A stretch of 64,000 bases of DNA from Chitinophaga sedimenti (GTDB lineage: Bacteria > Bacteroidota > Bacteroidia > Chitinophagales > Chitinophagaceae). The notes under the pieces were generated by a model. It worked only from the letters and a program-made list of their open reading frames with translations, did not search any database and was not told the DNA's origin. The stretch spans positions 4,960,001 through 5,024,000 of the forward strand of contig NZ_JAKUKA010000001.1 in the NCBI RefSeq assembly GCF_023156195.1, in the 5' to 3' direction. Positions 29,080 to 40,309 of this stretch are shown piece after piece. The translations under genes were made by a program, and so were the position numbers. Numbering within the stretch: the first letter of the stretch is position 1; every line of letters starts with the position of its first letter.

Positions 29080-29391
29080 TCAGAGTAATCCGCCCAAAGG
29101 TCCCAGCATGCCGCCGGCAACGTCTTTCATTTCGGCTTCCCACGCACTTTCGGCGTTTTTCAACGCGCGGTTAAGCGCCGTGAGCAGCAGGTCTTCAAGT
29201 TCTTCTTTTCTTTCCGGAACACAAAGAGCATCTTCAATGACGATGCTTTTTACCTCGCGGTTGCCTGTAACGGTCACCTTCACCGCACCTTCTCCCGCTT
29301 CGCCGTCCATCGTTACGCCAGCCAGGCGGTCTTTACTTTCTTTCATTTTCTGCTGCGCTTCCTGCAGCTTTCCAAAAATATTACCGAACAT
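29080..29391 (-). CDS. YbaB/EbfC family nucleoid-associated protein
   Basis: Intact 103-residue protein (ATG 29391, MFGNIFGKLQEAQQKMKESK). The N-terminal amphipathic helix and following strand region (VTMDGEAGEGAVKVTVTGNREVKSIVIEDAL) and the Glu-rich helix EELEDLLLTALNRALKNAE are those of the YbaB fold, which forms homodimers that bind DNA. The family's role in DNA compaction or repair is only partly known. The usual partner dnaX/recR is absent here. Confidence 0.9.
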   Translation of the reverse strand: MFGNIFGKLQEAQQKMKESKDRLAGVTMDGEAGEGAVKVTVTGNREVKSIVIEDALCVPERKEELEDLLLTALNRALKNAESAWEAEMKDVAGGMLGPLGGLL

Positions 29392-29440
29392 GTTTAGTCT
29401 TTTGCCGCAAAGATAACAAATGCTTATCTTACCGCCTGTT

Positions 29441-30681
29441 ATGATAGAAACAGAGGTTTGTATTATAGGCGCCGGCCCCGGCGGCGCCACTGCGGCACTG
29501 CAGCTCAATAAGCTCGGCATCCCCTGCGTGGTGGTGGATAAAGCTGTATTTCCCCGCGATAAGGTTTGCGGCGACGGGCTGAGTGGCAAGGTGATCATGC
29601 ACCTGCAACGCATCGACCCGGAAATGGCGCAACGTTTCCGCGATACCGTGGAAAAGGAAGACAGCTGGGGCGTGCGTTTTGTGTCGCCCGGCAGGCTGCA
29701 CATCGATGTGCCCTATAAACCCAATTACAGTAAGGAGTCCGATAAGCCCGCAGGCTTCGTTTGCAAGCGCATCGTTTTCGATAATTTCCTGGTGCAGGAA
29801 CTGAAGCGTGCCGACAACAATGTGCGTTTATTCGAAGGCGTTAGCATTGATAAATACGAGCTCACCGATGAAGGCTACATTGTAAGCGATAGTAAAGGCG
29901 ACTTTAAAGTGAAGTCGAAATTGTTGCTCGTGGCCAATGGCGCTCATTCCTCCTTTACCAAAGAGGTGGCGGGCATCAGGATGGAGCCTAAATACTACGC
30001 CGCTGGCATCCGCGCTTATTACAAGGGTGTTACCGGCACGCAGCAGGACAGCTTCATTGAACTGCACTTCCTGAAATCGTTGCTGCCCGGTTACCTGTGG
30101 ATTTTCCCGCTGCCTAACGGTGAAGCCAATGTGGGCATGGATATGCTGTCAGACGACGTGCGCACGAAAAAATCAACCTAAAAAAGTTACTTACAGATAC
30201 GATTGCCAACGATCCCATTTTCCGCGAACGCTTTAAGAACGCAGAGATGATTACGCCACTCGAGGGTTACGGCCTGCCGCTGGGCAGCAAAAAGCGTCCT
30301 ATTTCGGGTGAACGTTTTATGTTACTGGGCGATGCTGCGTACCTCATCGATCCGTTTACGGGCGAGGGTATTGGCAATGCTATTTATTGTGGTGTATATG
30401 CGGCAGATCAGGCAGCGGCCGCACTGCAGTCCGCCGATTTTTCTGCGGCTAACCTCGCTGCATACGACGAGCGTGTGTACCGCGCGCTGTGGCCGGAGTT
30501 GCAGCTTAGTCACCGTTTGCAGAAGCTCGTGAAATATCCGCGCCTCTTTAATATGCTGATGAAGGCGGCTACGCGCAACAAGCAATTGCAGGAGCTAGTG
30601 TCCTGCATGTTCTACGAAATGGACATCCGTAAAAAACTCGCCCAACCGTCGTTTTATTTTAAACTATTACTGAACCGATGA
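29441..30681 (+). CDS. FAD-dependent oxidoreductase of the geranylgeranyl-reductase type, frameshifted
   Basis: Restored 413-residue flavoprotein. The Rossmann FAD-binding motif GAGPGGATAALQLNKLG starts at residue 9, PRDKVCGDGLSG near 40 is the conserved CGDG of geranylgeranyl-reductase/halogenase-like enzymes, and GDAAYLIDPFTGEGIGNAI near 297 is the second FAD contact. A missing A in the poly-A near 30172 shifts the frame. It probably reduces isoprenoid double bonds or acts in lipid or menaquinone-side-chain metabolism; substrate not determined. Its TGA overlaps the ATG of the next gene (ATGA), implying translational coupling. Confidence 0.85.
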
Positions 30682-31772
30682 AGATATTTTCGCTATCCCT
30701 TGCCGCCATATGCCTCGGCGCCTCGCTGCAATTGAAAGCGCAATCCGCGCTGTACACGGAAAAAGCCGGTGTGTTATCGCTCACCGAACAGGGCGCGTCG
30801 CATTTTGCAAAGTTGCCGCTGAAGTGTATGCAACAACCGTTTCCTTACAAAACAGGTATCGTGTTTAGCGACAGTTCGCTCATTACGGCGCCGAAGGATT
30901 ATCATCCCGCGTTTTACGGGTGTTTCGACTGGCATAGCAGCGTACACGGACACTGGATGCTGGTGCGCTTGTTAAAAATGTTCCCGAACATGCCGGAAGC
31001 CGCTACCATACGGGAAAAGCTGGCGCAAAATCTTTCTGCCGATAACATTAATACGGAACTGAAATTGTTCCGCAACCGCGATAATAAAGGTTTTGAGCGC
31101 ATCTACGGCTGGAGCTGGCTGCTGCAACTGCAACGCGAACTGATGACTGGAACGATCCGCTGGGACGGGAGTTATCTAAAAACGTGGCGCCGCTAGCACA
31201 GTTTTTTGCCAAGTCTTATGTTGAATTTTTAATAAAACTGGCTTACCCGATCCGTGTGGGCGAACATACCAACCTGGCTTTCGGTTTGACAATGGCCTGG
31301 GATTATGCGGAAACTACGAAGCATACTACGCTGCAGTCGGCGATCCGCCAGGCTGCCAACCGATTTTATGTGAACGATAAAGCGTGTCCTGTGGCTTACG
31401 AGCCTGGAGGATACGATTTTCTTTCGCCCTGCCTGGAAGAGGCTGACCTAATGTGGCGCGTATTGCCGGAAGCCGAATACCAGAAATGGCTGAGAGCATT
31501 TCTACCGCCGATTTACGCCGGGCAAAACTTTCCTGTCGATCGGGCAGGTGAAAGACCGCACCGATGGTAAGTTGGTGCATCTCGATGGCCTGAATCTCAG
31601 CAGGGCCTGGTGCTTATACAATATTGCCCGCCACGCCGGTTCTAATGAAGCGGCGATCCGCGGATTGGCTAAACGTCACCTTGAAGCGTCGCTGCCGAAT
31701 GTGGCCAGCGGTGATTATGCCGGGGAACACTGGCTCGCTTCGTTTGCGGTGTACGCATTAACAGCCGAATAA
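30678..31772 (+). CDS. DUF2891 family protein, frameshifted
   Basis: Signal peptide (MKIFSLSLAAICLGASLQLKAQ) followed by the DUF2891 pattern: HPAFYGCFDWHSSVHGHWMLVRLL near residue 74, then after two breaks (near 31142 and 31535) EPGGYDFLSPCLEEADLMWRVL and DRTDGKLVHLDGLNLSRAWCLYNIA. The repeated motif structure suggests an (alpha/alpha)n toroid like glycoside hydrolases, with Asp/Glu/His clusters; function unknown. Total about 365 residues. It is co-transcribed with the overlapping oxidoreductase gene upstream. Confidence 0.8.
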
Positions 31773-31780
31773 ACTAACTA

Positions 31781-31809
31781 AGGAGGACACCAGTCCTCCT
31801 TTATTTTTG
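31781..31809 (+). terminator. Intrinsic terminator after DUF2891 gene
   Basis: AGGAGGAC (31781-31788) pairs with GTCCTCCT (31793-31800), then TTATTTTT. The T-tract also contains TATTTTTG (31802-31809), a possible -7 box for the PhzF gene 17 nt downstream. Confidence 0.75.
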
Positions 31810-31826
31810 GTGCAAGTTTTAGTAAT

Positions 31827-32612
31827 ATGAAATTGAAAATTTACCAGGTAGATGCTTTTGCAGATGCGGTTTTTAAAGGTAATCCGGCAGCCATTTGTCC
31901 GCTGGAAACGTGGCTGGATGATCGTACGCTGCAGCAGATCGCGATGGAAAACAATCTTCCTGAAACTGCTTTCTACCTGAAAAAGGGAGATGGATATGAG
32001 ATCCGTTGGTTTACGCCCACCGTGGAAGTGGATCTTTGCGGTCACGCAACGTTGGCGAGTGCTTACATCTTGTTTAATAAGGGTGGACACGCTGGCGCGC
32101 AGATTGATTTTCATTCGCCGCGCAGTGGTTTGTTATCGGTAACACGGCAGGATGACCTTATCACCCTTAATTTTCCTGCGGATGATTTACGTCCGGTGGA
32201 GCTGACCGAAGCAATGTGTGCGCCGTTCGAAGTGCGGCCTTTGGAGGCGTATCGTGGTAAAACGGATATTATGCTGGTATTTGATTCCGAAGATGCAATC
32301 CGCGACATGCAGCCCCGCCTGAATGATATCGCCGAATTGGCTGCCCGCGGCCTTATTGCAACGGCGAAAGGGGAGAAGGTAGATTTTGTATCCCGGTTTT
32401 TCGCACCACAATCGGGCATCCCGGAAGATCCGGTAACAGGTTCGGCTCATACTACCCTCATACCTTATTGGGCCGGCAAACTGGGTAAGGCGGAGCTGAC
32501 TGCTGTGCAATTATCTGCCCGCACAGGTTTCCTGCAATGCCGCCATCTTGGCGCCCGCGTGGAAATTGGCGGTTACGCGAAACTTTATCTCGAAGGAGAA
32601 ATTTTCCTGTAG
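31827..32612 (+). CDS. PhzF family isomerase/epimerase-like protein
   Basis: Intact 261-residue protein of the diaminopimelate-epimerase fold. KIYQVDAFADAVFKGNPAAICPL opens the family, LPETAFYLKK near 45 holds the conserved catalytic Glu, WFTPTVEVDLCGHATLASA near 62 is the first conserved loop, and EDPVTGSAHTTLIPYWA near 195 the second. It resembles the widespread YddE/PhzF proteins; no phenazine genes are nearby, so a general metabolite-repair or isomerase role is more likely. Confidence 0.9.
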   Translation: MKLKIYQVDAFADAVFKGNPAAICPLETWLDDRTLQQIAMENNLPETAFYLKKGDGYEIRWFTPTVEVDLCGHATLASAYILFNKGGHAGAQIDFHSPRSGLLSVTRQDDLITLNFPADDLRPVELTEAMCAPFEVRPLEAYRGKTDIMLVFDSEDAIRDMQPRLNDIAELAARGLIATAKGEKVDFVSRFFAPQSGIPEDPVTGSAHTTLIPYWAGKLGKAELTAVQLSARTGFLQCRHLGARVEIGGYAKLYLEGEIFL

Positions 32613-32629
32613 CAACGCCCTTTGTTTTG

Positions 32630-32637
32630 TATTTTTG
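32630..32637 (+). promoter_or_regulatory. Candidate -7 box of the transglutaminase-like gene
   Basis: TATTTTTG fits TAnnTTTG; it lies 38 nt before the ATG at 32676. Confidence 0.45.
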
Positions 32638-32675
32638 AATGAACTGTCCCTTTAATACCGGATAATCTTCAGCTC

Positions 32676-35600
32676 ATGAGCCGCGTAGCCCGTATATTAT
32701 TGCTTTGGACTGGCAGCTTGTTACTACTGTTGCCGGTAATGCTGCGCGGGCAAAACATGAGCGTATCTGTTACTCCCGAGCCGGGCTGGCTCGCACCTTA
32801 TCATCCCGATCTTACCAGGCAGCCGAATGCGCGAGATGTGTACAACGGTTACTATGAGTTGTTGTTCGAGGAACAGCATCACGTAGAAAACAAAGCGGTG
32901 TACCGTCACGTAATTCGCCGCATCGTTTCCGAAGCGGGGGTGCAGAACGGGGCAGAGATATCGGTGGAGTTCAGGCCGGCATATGAGAAATTATACTTTC
33001 ACAAAGTGCAGCTCCGTCGTAACGGGCAGGTCATCAACATATTAACCCCATCCAAGTTCAAGTTCCTGCAACAGGAAAAGGACCTGGCTCAATTCATTTA
33101 CCGCGGTACCGGCACCGCGTTGCTGTTTCCTGAAGATGTGCGCAAGGGCGACGAGCTCGAATATGCTTACTCGATCGTGGGCCGCAATCCCATCTTTGAG
33201 GATAAGTACTTCAATTCTTTTACTTTTTCTGCGGAAGACCCGGTCCTTAACTTTTATCGCGCGCTGATCTGTTCACCCTCGCGGCAGTTAGACCTCCGGG
33301 CATTTAATGACGCGCCGGAGCCGGTACAAAAAGCCATAAAAGGAAACTGGCTGTACGAATGGAATTTGAAGGATGGGCTGAAGGCCACGTCTGCTGATAC
33401 CGACGAGCCTTATGTGCAGGTAACCGAGTACAAGACCGGGCACAGGTGGTGAACTGGGCGATGAAAATTAACCGGACCAGCGGAGCGGGTATACATCTCG
33501 CAGAAAAAATTGCGGAACTGAAACGGGGTGCGGGTAATGACACGATGCGCTACATCCTCGATGCTATTCGTTTTGTGCAGGACGATATCCGTTACCCGGG
33601 CATTGAGATGGGAGAGAACTCTCATCGGCCGAATGAACCGGACCGTGTACTGGCCCAACGCTTCGGCGATTGTAAAGATAAGTCGCTGTTGCTGATCACC
33701 TTGCTGAAAGCCCGTGGCGTTAGCGCTTCCATGGCGTACGTCAATACCGTAATGGAAGGCGATATCATCGAATTAAAACCTTCACCGTATGCGTTTGACC
33801 ATGCGATCGTAGCGATCGATTATCATGAAAAAACATATTGGATAGATCCTACGATTGCGTATCAGCGTGGACCACTTGCGAGCCGTGGTAGCCTGCCTTA
33901 TGGCCGGGCACTGCTCATCCGCGATGGCAGCCTGGGGCTGGCGCCGGTGAAAGGTGGTGAAACAGGCAAAATTAAAGTTTGGGAAAAGTTCCGGCTTTCT
34001 ACCGAAAATGATGGCTCTACTACGCTGGACGTGCGCACGGAATATACCGGTTCATTTGCGGACGATGTGCGGTCGGAGTTTGCGTTGTATAGCATGGCAT
34101 CGCGCGAAGAGAGTTTCAGAAGTTATTATGACGACACTTATCTCGGCGTGATGGTCACCGACTCGCTGACGACGAAAGATCGGGAGGACAATAATATTTA
34201 CGAGGTTTTAGAGCATTACAAGATCATCCAGGCCTGGATGTACGATACTTTGATGAGAAACGGCAGCCTGATGTTCACCTCCAATGTGAAGATGCTGGCC
34301 GATCAGATTCCGGGAATAACGACAGAACTGAATGGCAGCACTGCTTCGCTGAAGTATCCATACAACATGGAATACGAAGTGGAGCTGCATATGCCCGTGA
34401 GCTGGGGGAATGCGCCTGCACCGGTGCATTTGCGCACGCAATACTATCGTTTCGATTTCGAACCGAGTGTGGAAGGCAAAGTCGTGCGGCTGCGTTATCG
34501 TTACGAAACTTACAGTTCGCAGGTACCGTCGGACGCTATGGCGGATTATCGCGCTGATGTGCGGCAGATGGCATCGACCGTAAGTTTACTATTTACGTTT
34601 AATCCGCATGGCGCTGTGTACGATGGTCGTAGCTATGGCGGCGGCTGGAACTGGCTGATGGTAGCGTTGGGCGGACTGTTTACGTTGGGTTTTACGGCGC
34701 TGGCCGTGTTGTATTCCCGCCGCAGCGTTTGGCCGCTGAAGCCGCGTGTGCAGGTGTGGCAGATTAACGGATGGCTGATTGTACTCGGTATCGGCCTGGT
34801 ATTCCGCCCGTTTTATTTGTTGCTGGCATTGATGAACATGGACGCGTTTTTCTACGGCGCGTGGGAGCAGACCATGCTCCTCTCGCCGGGAAATGGCAGT
34901 ACGCGCTGGCAACTGGGCCTCGTGGCATTATTGTTATCCCAGGTAATGCTGACCGTGTATGCGATACTGTTATGCGTGTTGTTTTTCCGCCGTCGCGATA
35001 TATTTCCGCGCAGCCTTATTACTTTTTATCTTTTGGAGATAGCTGTGCTGGCGGTTATACATATGTTGCCGGAGGAATTGCGGCAGCATCAGACGCTGGC
35101 AATTAACTATGTTACGGAAGCGATAGTAGTCATATCGGCGGCTATTTGGATCCCTTATATGGTGTTTTCGGAGAGGGCGCGCAATACGTTTGTATTGCCC
35201 CATTCGTCACTGGTTTCCTACGAACCGCCGGAGGTGCCTGCTGCGCCTTCTTATTCGCCGCTTACAGAAGGAGTGGTACCGGCAAAGCCTTATTTTGAAG
35301 GAAGAGTGCGGGAAACCGGGAGAATTTGGGCAGATGGTTTGCCAGAGATGAACGAAGAATCACATCAGCCTGAAGAAGGAACTGTAACAGCAGCAGAAGC
35401 GGGCAGGGAAGCGATTCCAGATCAAGCGGCCGCCGATGAGCTGGTGGAAACGGAGCAGCCAGCCACAGCACCTGCAGTGAAGGAATATAGCGCAGCCGAT
35501 GAGCTGACGGAAACGGAGCAGCCAGCGTCAGTTCCTGCGATGAATGCAGCGGATGATTTGCTGGAAACGATAGCGGCAAGCGGGCAATCGAACGGGTCAA

Positions 35601-36040
35601 TTCCTGCTATAACCGAATACCGCGCAGCGGATGACCTGCTCGAAACGATAAGGGCGGGCAGACAATCGAACGGGTCAGTTCCTGAGATAACCAAATACCG
35701 CGCAGCGAACGACTTGATGGACACAATAAAGACAAATGAAAGCGCTGTTGACGATAGCGAAACGGACCAATCCCATCAACCCGAAGAAAAAACTGCCGCC
35801 GATAACATCCTCGAAACGCTTCGTGCGATGAAATTCGACGCCATGTATACTTCAACTGAACCTGAGCCGGAAGAAAAGACGGCGGAGCCGGATGATGCCC
35901 CGGATTCCGCCGCAGACAATATCCTGGCTACGATCCGCTTCCTGCATTCTATGAAAAATCAGGATGGAAATCCGCTGCATGGACAAAACATTCTCCTGCT
36001 CAATGAAAAAGAAAAGCCCGGCGAATCCACCGGGCAGTAA
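32676..36040 (+). CDS. DUF3857/transglutaminase-like membrane protein with repetitive C-terminal tail, frameshifted
   Basis: Restored 1121-residue protein (one G missing near 33445). Signal peptide or anchor at the N-terminus; a DUF3857-like beta domain (about residues 40-260); a transglutaminase-like domain with the complete Cys-His-Asp triad: FGDCKDKSLLL, AFDHAIVAI and YWIDPT; a further beta region; four to five membrane helices around residues 660-840 (WLMVALGGLFTLGFTALAVLYS and similar); then a 270-residue hydrophilic tail. The tail contains seven copies of an AADxLxETI-like motif. Family members are thought to be periplasmic or cell-envelope proteases/transglutaminases of unknown target. 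Confidence 0.78.
36010..36036 (-). terminator. Minus-strand terminator inside the end of the upstream coding sequence
   Basis: GCCCGG (36016-36021) pairs with CCGGGC (36030-36035); the minus-strand T-tract is TTTTCTTTTTC. The stem lies inside the last codons of the convergent transglutaminase-like gene and would terminate the leftward Dabb gene. Confidence 0.6.
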
Positions 36041-36045
36041 CAAGG

Positions 36046-36360
36046 TTAGATCGATTCCGCGTCGAAGATCACGACCTTCTCCCAAAACTGGTTGCAGGTT
36101 TCCACGAAATTCAGGTGCACGGGGTGTACCTGGTAAATATCATGATCCGCCTGGCTGTCGAATACCGTGAGCAGCTGATAGCTATAACTCCGGTCAATTA
36201 CCGGACGATCGGTAGATGCCGGTTTGCCCAGGCTGAAAACGCGGATTACCTCCACTTTGCTCAGCGCCGTAACGCCCTGTTCGAATGCTTTTACGGCTTC
36301 GGGCGTCAGGTCGGGTTTCAGGTAAAAGTTCACCGTATGTACAAATTTTTTGTCGCTCAT
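36046..36360 (-). CDS. Dabb (stress-responsive A/B barrel) family protein
   Basis: Intact 104-residue protein from ATG at 36360 (MSDKKFVHTVNFYLKPDLTPEAVKAFEQG). The ferredoxin-like dimeric alpha/beta barrel pattern is clear: strand-helix-strand, DHDIYQVHPVHLNFVE near residue 73 and a terminal strand VVIFDAE. Family members include polyketide cyclases and stress proteins of unknown reaction. It lies between the ABC/FtsX pair and the transglutaminase-like gene and may be the last gene of the ABC transcript (14-bp gap). Confidence 0.85.
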   Translation of the reverse strand: MSDKKFVHTVNFYLKPDLTPEAVKAFEQGVTALSKVEVIRVFSLGKPASTDRPVIDRSYSYQLLTVFDSQADHDIYQVHPVHLNFVETCNQFWEKVVIFDAESI

Positions 36361-36374
36361 ATAGCGCTTTCGGT

Positions 36375-37567
36375 TTAATGTTGATGAATGTATTTGCGAA
36401 CGTTCCAGGCGTTTACGATGTACACCAGCAGCAGGATAATCAACGTACTGGCAACAGTCATGAGACCCGGGTAAGGGGAAATATACATCATTTTGCTCTT
36501 CAGCACCGAGGCTGCCCACCACTGCAAAACTGACACAAAAATGAAGGAGCATACGCCGGTCACCAGGTACAGTGGCATGAACTGTTTCATTAAATATTGA
36601 CGCAGTTGTTTCGGCGAGGCGCCCAACGTAATCAGCAGGCGGATTTCGTACTTGCAGGATGCTACAACGAGTTGAATGAACATACTGAAAACCAGCAGTG
36701 CAAACAGCAGTAACACCAGTCCAAAGAAACCAACGGCGGAGGTGATGATATTCACGATGCCGCGGTATTTCGAGAATCGCTGTTTTTCTTTATCGGTGCT
36801 ATAACCATGGTCGTCCAGGTATTTGACGAACGCCGGGTTCGATGGGTCTTTTGTTTTTACGATGATGCGCGAAGGGGCTTTGTCTTTCTCCGTGCCGTAT
36901 TTCGCGTTGGCCCAGCGCATAAAGCTGTCTGGTACCAGGATGGTGGTGATGCGGTCGGAGAAGCCGGCCACTCTGCCGGTAAAGATGTCGCCCTCCACGC
37001 CATTGTAAATATTGATGCGGATGCTGGCGATATTCTTTACAGTTTCCTCCGAAATCTGCGGGGAACCTTGTCCCAGCGCAAATCCGAAGTTATACAGGTC
37101 CAGAAAGTTAGTGGGCAGGATGATGGGCACATCACGCTGGCCTTCCTGCCATTTCCAGTCATCCACCTTTACATCGATGAACTCGTCCGGCATCGATTCA
37201 AAAATAACATGGAAGACACGCCCAGCGCAGGCATATCGGCCATCACCTTATATTGGTTGGCAGTAATGGGCGCAAAGGTTTGTACGAAAGATTGTTTTTT
37301 GATATCGGCCAGTTCTTCCGGCGCGAACGAATTGGCTTTTTCGTTGCCGGCAGTGGCATTGGTAATTTTTTTATTGATTACCAGGAAGTCCATGCTTTCG
37401 TTGGCGTTGCGGGTGCCATATAGCAGCTCGTTAAAATCGGTGTGCACCTGTGCGGCGATAAGCAGCAGCAACATGGCTACTCCCAGTCCAATGCCTGCCA
37501 TCAGGAAGCGTACCCGGCCAACGCCGGTGCGGATGATCTTTTTCAATAAATCAAAAAGTGGGCGCAT
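36375..37567 (-). CDS. FtsX-like permease of an ABC transporter, frameshifted
   Basis: Restored 397-residue protein; a T missing near 37196 breaks it. One N-terminal helix (RVRFLMAGIGLGVAMLLLLIA), a periplasmic domain of about 190 residues (QTFAPITANQYKVMADMPALG..., EETVKNIASIRINIYNG), then three C-terminal helices with YEIRLLITLGASPKQLRQYLMKQFMPLYL, the FtsX-type coupling segment. It pairs with the ATPase gene 12 bp upstream, so the two form a MacB/FtsEX-like transporter unit; cell division is not implied. Confidence 0.82.
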
Positions 37568-37579
37568 GTGGCAATTGCA

Positions 37580-38230
37580 TTAAAGGTGGAAATGGTCGTC
37601 GTAATCAAATCGCTGGTCATCGTCCAGGTCGGTGAGGATGAAGCCGGCATTGCGGGCTTTGCATTCTGCGGCGATCAGCGCGGCGGCCCGACTGGCGTTG
37701 GCATCGTCGAGGTGGCTGAAAGGCTCGTCCATCATTAACCATGCAAAGGGCTGCATGAGCGCGCGGATAATGGCGATACGCTGGCGCTCACCGTACGACA
37801 GGGTTTTGGCACTTTGCTTTAGTACGTGGGTCACCCGCAACTGTTCGGCCATTTCCTGGATTTTTTCCCGGGAATGATAGGGTTGTGGCATCATCACTCT
37901 TTTCAGTTCGATGTTTTCCCAGGCCGTAAGCTGATCGAACAGCCGCAGGTCCCGGAACACTACGCTCACCTGTTGCTGGCGGATGCCGGATAATTCTTCG
38001 GCGTTGTAGTCCGACCAGTTTTTACCGTTAAACGACACGGAGCCCGTGTAGTCGTAACGGATGTGATACAGGTAATGTATCAGGGTGGTTTTGCCTGTGC
38101 CGGAGGGCGCTTTTATTTTGATAAAGCGGCCCTGCTGAAATGTGATGTTGCTGTTCCAGACATCGGATGACTGCTGGAGTATTTTTTCCCGGAGGGGAAT
38201 GGGTACCAGCTGTTGAAGTGCGATTTCCAT
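37580..38230 (-). CDS. ABC transporter ATP-binding protein
   Basis: Intact 216-residue ATPase. Walker A APSGTGKTTL near residue 42, Q-loop region QQQVSVVFRDLRLFD near 85, signature LSYGERQRIAIIRAL near 145 (variant of LSGGQ), Walker B WLMMDEPFSHLD near 163; the H-loop is atypical (ILTDLDDDQ), lacking the usual switch His. It is most like the FtsE/LolD/MacB group and drives the FtsX-like permease encoded directly downstream. Confidence 0.88.
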   Translation of the reverse strand: MEIALQQLVPIPLREKILQQSSDVWNSNITFQQGRFIKIKAPSGTGKTTLIHYLYHIRYDYTGSVSFNGKNWSDYNAEELSGIRQQQVSVVFRDLRLFDQLTAWENIELKRVMMPQPYHSREKIQEMAEQLRVTHVLKQSAKTLSYGERQRIAIIRALMQPFAWLMMDEPFSHLDDANASRAAALIAAECKARNAGFILTDLDDDQRFDYDDHFHL

Positions 38231-38299
38231 GGTGTTGACCGGCCCTTTTGCCGGCCAATAAAACTAACACAATTCCCTGGCCTTGCCAAGCGTGGGAAC

Positions 38300-38329
38300 A
38301 AAAAAGCTGCCCAAACGGGCAGCTTTTTT
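38300..38329. terminator. Bidirectional intrinsic terminator
   Basis: AAAAAGCTGCCC (38301-38312) pairs with GGGCAGCTTTTT (38317-38328). It lies between the DUF4836 gene end and the ABC gene start. Confidence 0.85.
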
Positions 38330-38352
38330 ATCACTTTAAAGAAAGTATAACA

Positions 38353-40031
38353 TTAGAAAGCAGGAGCGGCAACGGTATCAACCATTATCGCTTCGGTAGC
38401 TGAATCTTCAGCTGCCCATTTCTTACGCTGCTCTTCCTGTTTAGCTTCGATCGCTTTCTGCGCTTTCAGACCAAAATTGATCAGCTGCGCCAGGGCGTTC
38501 TGCTCTTTGTTTTTGAAGTTTACCACTACAGAACCGGTAGACACATTGCCGCTCGGTTTGCCGGTTACGCCTTTGATATCTTTGAAAAGGCTTTTCAGGT
38601 CTGTTTCAACGTCTGCATTGCCGATACCGTCCAGTGGTGCGCTGCCCAGGATTTTTTCCAGGTCAACATAGAATACGCCGGTTTTGCCTTTTGCATCAGC
38701 GGTAGCTTCAGCAGGCAGGGTAGCTTTACCTTTACCGGCGATGTATTCAGCCTGCAGGGCAGCGTCAGATGCTACAACGATTGCTTTTGCATCGATGTGA
38801 ACAGAGAATTTGCCCATAGCAGCCATTTCGTCTTTCAGTACGTAAGTGTCGCCCTGTTTAACGAAGGCTTCCTGACCTACCTGGGAGCTCATTACTTTAT
38901 CAAAAGCGGCTTTATCACCCACTTTCAGCGATACCAGCCATTTAACCTGGGGTTCGTCATAAGTATAAGTAGAATCCCACTCAGAAGTTTTCTTTACAGT
39001 AGCGAAGTCAGAAGCAACAGCAACGATTTCGCCTTTGAAAGCTTTCAGGATATCGTCCAGTGTGAGGCCGCTCTGAGACAGACCCATGTTAACCAGGCCG
39101 TCCATGCCAGCTTCTTTCAGGATATCTCCGATCATACGCAGATCGAAGTTTGCCAGTGCAAAACCATCGATGTTGGCAGAAGGATATTTTTCCAGCATAG
39201 CGAGGTCAACGCCATCCCAGCTGTATTTGTTGATGATTTTAGTGAGCGCTTCGCTGGAGTAGCTTTTCATCTCGCCGGTAATTTTACCGTTTTCGAAATT
39301 AGCAGTAGCAGTGTAATAAGCGCCGTCATACAGTTTTTTCAGGCCGGCGAGCATCATTGCTTCTGCGCCACCACCTTGCTGCATGTTATAGATAGAACTC
39401 ATGTTCATGTAGAATGACATGTCGGCTTTCTCTTTCATTACCTTTTTGAAACCATCAATGCTGTTGGCAGATTCAGCTTCTTTCAGCTTGAAGAGACGGG
39501 TCAGTTCGGTTTTGGCAGCAGTTTCGCTGGTTTCGCCGTAGCTACCCTGGATAGCTACACCGATTACCACTTCTTTGTTCCAGCCTACTACCGCTTCGCC
39601 GAGCTGGGCGTATTTGTAGTCCGAGCCTTCAGATTTGATTTCTACTGTAGTCATGTGTTTTTCAACATCGCTTCCAGTTTGGCTGCGTCGTCCAGTTTAG
39701 CTACCAGGTTAAAGGTAATGCCACGGGTTGCATTAGGTGTACCGGCAATCAGAATCTGGCTTTTGAGGTCGAGGCCGGAATTTTCAATGTCTTTCATGGC
39801 TTTGCCAGCTTCGCTGGACGTATCGCCTTTCTGAACGGCTTCAAACAATTTGTCCATAGTGATTCCGCTGGAAACGAGCTTGTCGTGCAACTGTTTGCCA
39901 TCAATGCTCAGCACAAACGCCGCTTCTTTGGGAATGTGCTTGCTCTGGGTCGGAACTTTCGAGCACGACGACATCAGCACTACAAAGGCAGCACTCATCG
40001 CCAACAAAACTTTGGAAAGGTTCTTTTTCAT
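38353..40031 (-). CDS. DUF4836 family lipoprotein, frameshifted
   Basis: Restored 559-residue protein; an A missing near 39655 breaks it. The N-terminus is a lipoprotein signal (MKKNLSKVLLAMSAAFVVLMSSC, Cys 23). KHIPKEAAFVLSIDGKQLHDKL near residue 32 and GITFNLVAKLDDAAKLEAMLK near 105 are typical of DUF4836; the protein continues with YNMQQGGGAEAM, the repeated beta-strand pattern and a Lys/Glu-rich end (KAIEAKQEEQRKKWAAEDS). The family is Bacteroidota-specific and uncharacterised. Monocistronic: terminator below and an isolated promoter region above. Confidence 0.88.
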
Positions 40032-40262
40032 AAAAACTTTAAAGATGATTTTGAGAATTAGGAGCGAAAATACAATACTTTTTGCTAATGCGTTAGGGAT
40101 TCTTTACACGAGAATTTTGTGTCGTAAGGTGATCTTGTACAATAAAAACGATGATAATCAGTTTATTAACAAAACCATAGCGATGAAAAAACCTCTACTG
40201 CGGGTCATTTTCCAGCATAAAACACTGTTTATTATAAAAAATAAATATCTGATAGATTTATA

Positions 40263-40270
40263 TACCTTTG
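40263..40270 (+). promoter_or_regulatory. Candidate -7 box of the YciI-like gene
   Basis: TACCTTTG fits TAnnTTTG, 39 nt before the ATG at 40310. The surrounding 278-bp intergenic stretch (40032-40309) is AT-rich and shows nothing else. Confidence 0.45.
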
Positions 40271-40309
40271 TATTAATCAGTGATTCATAACCGTTTATTT
40301 GAAAAGCCG

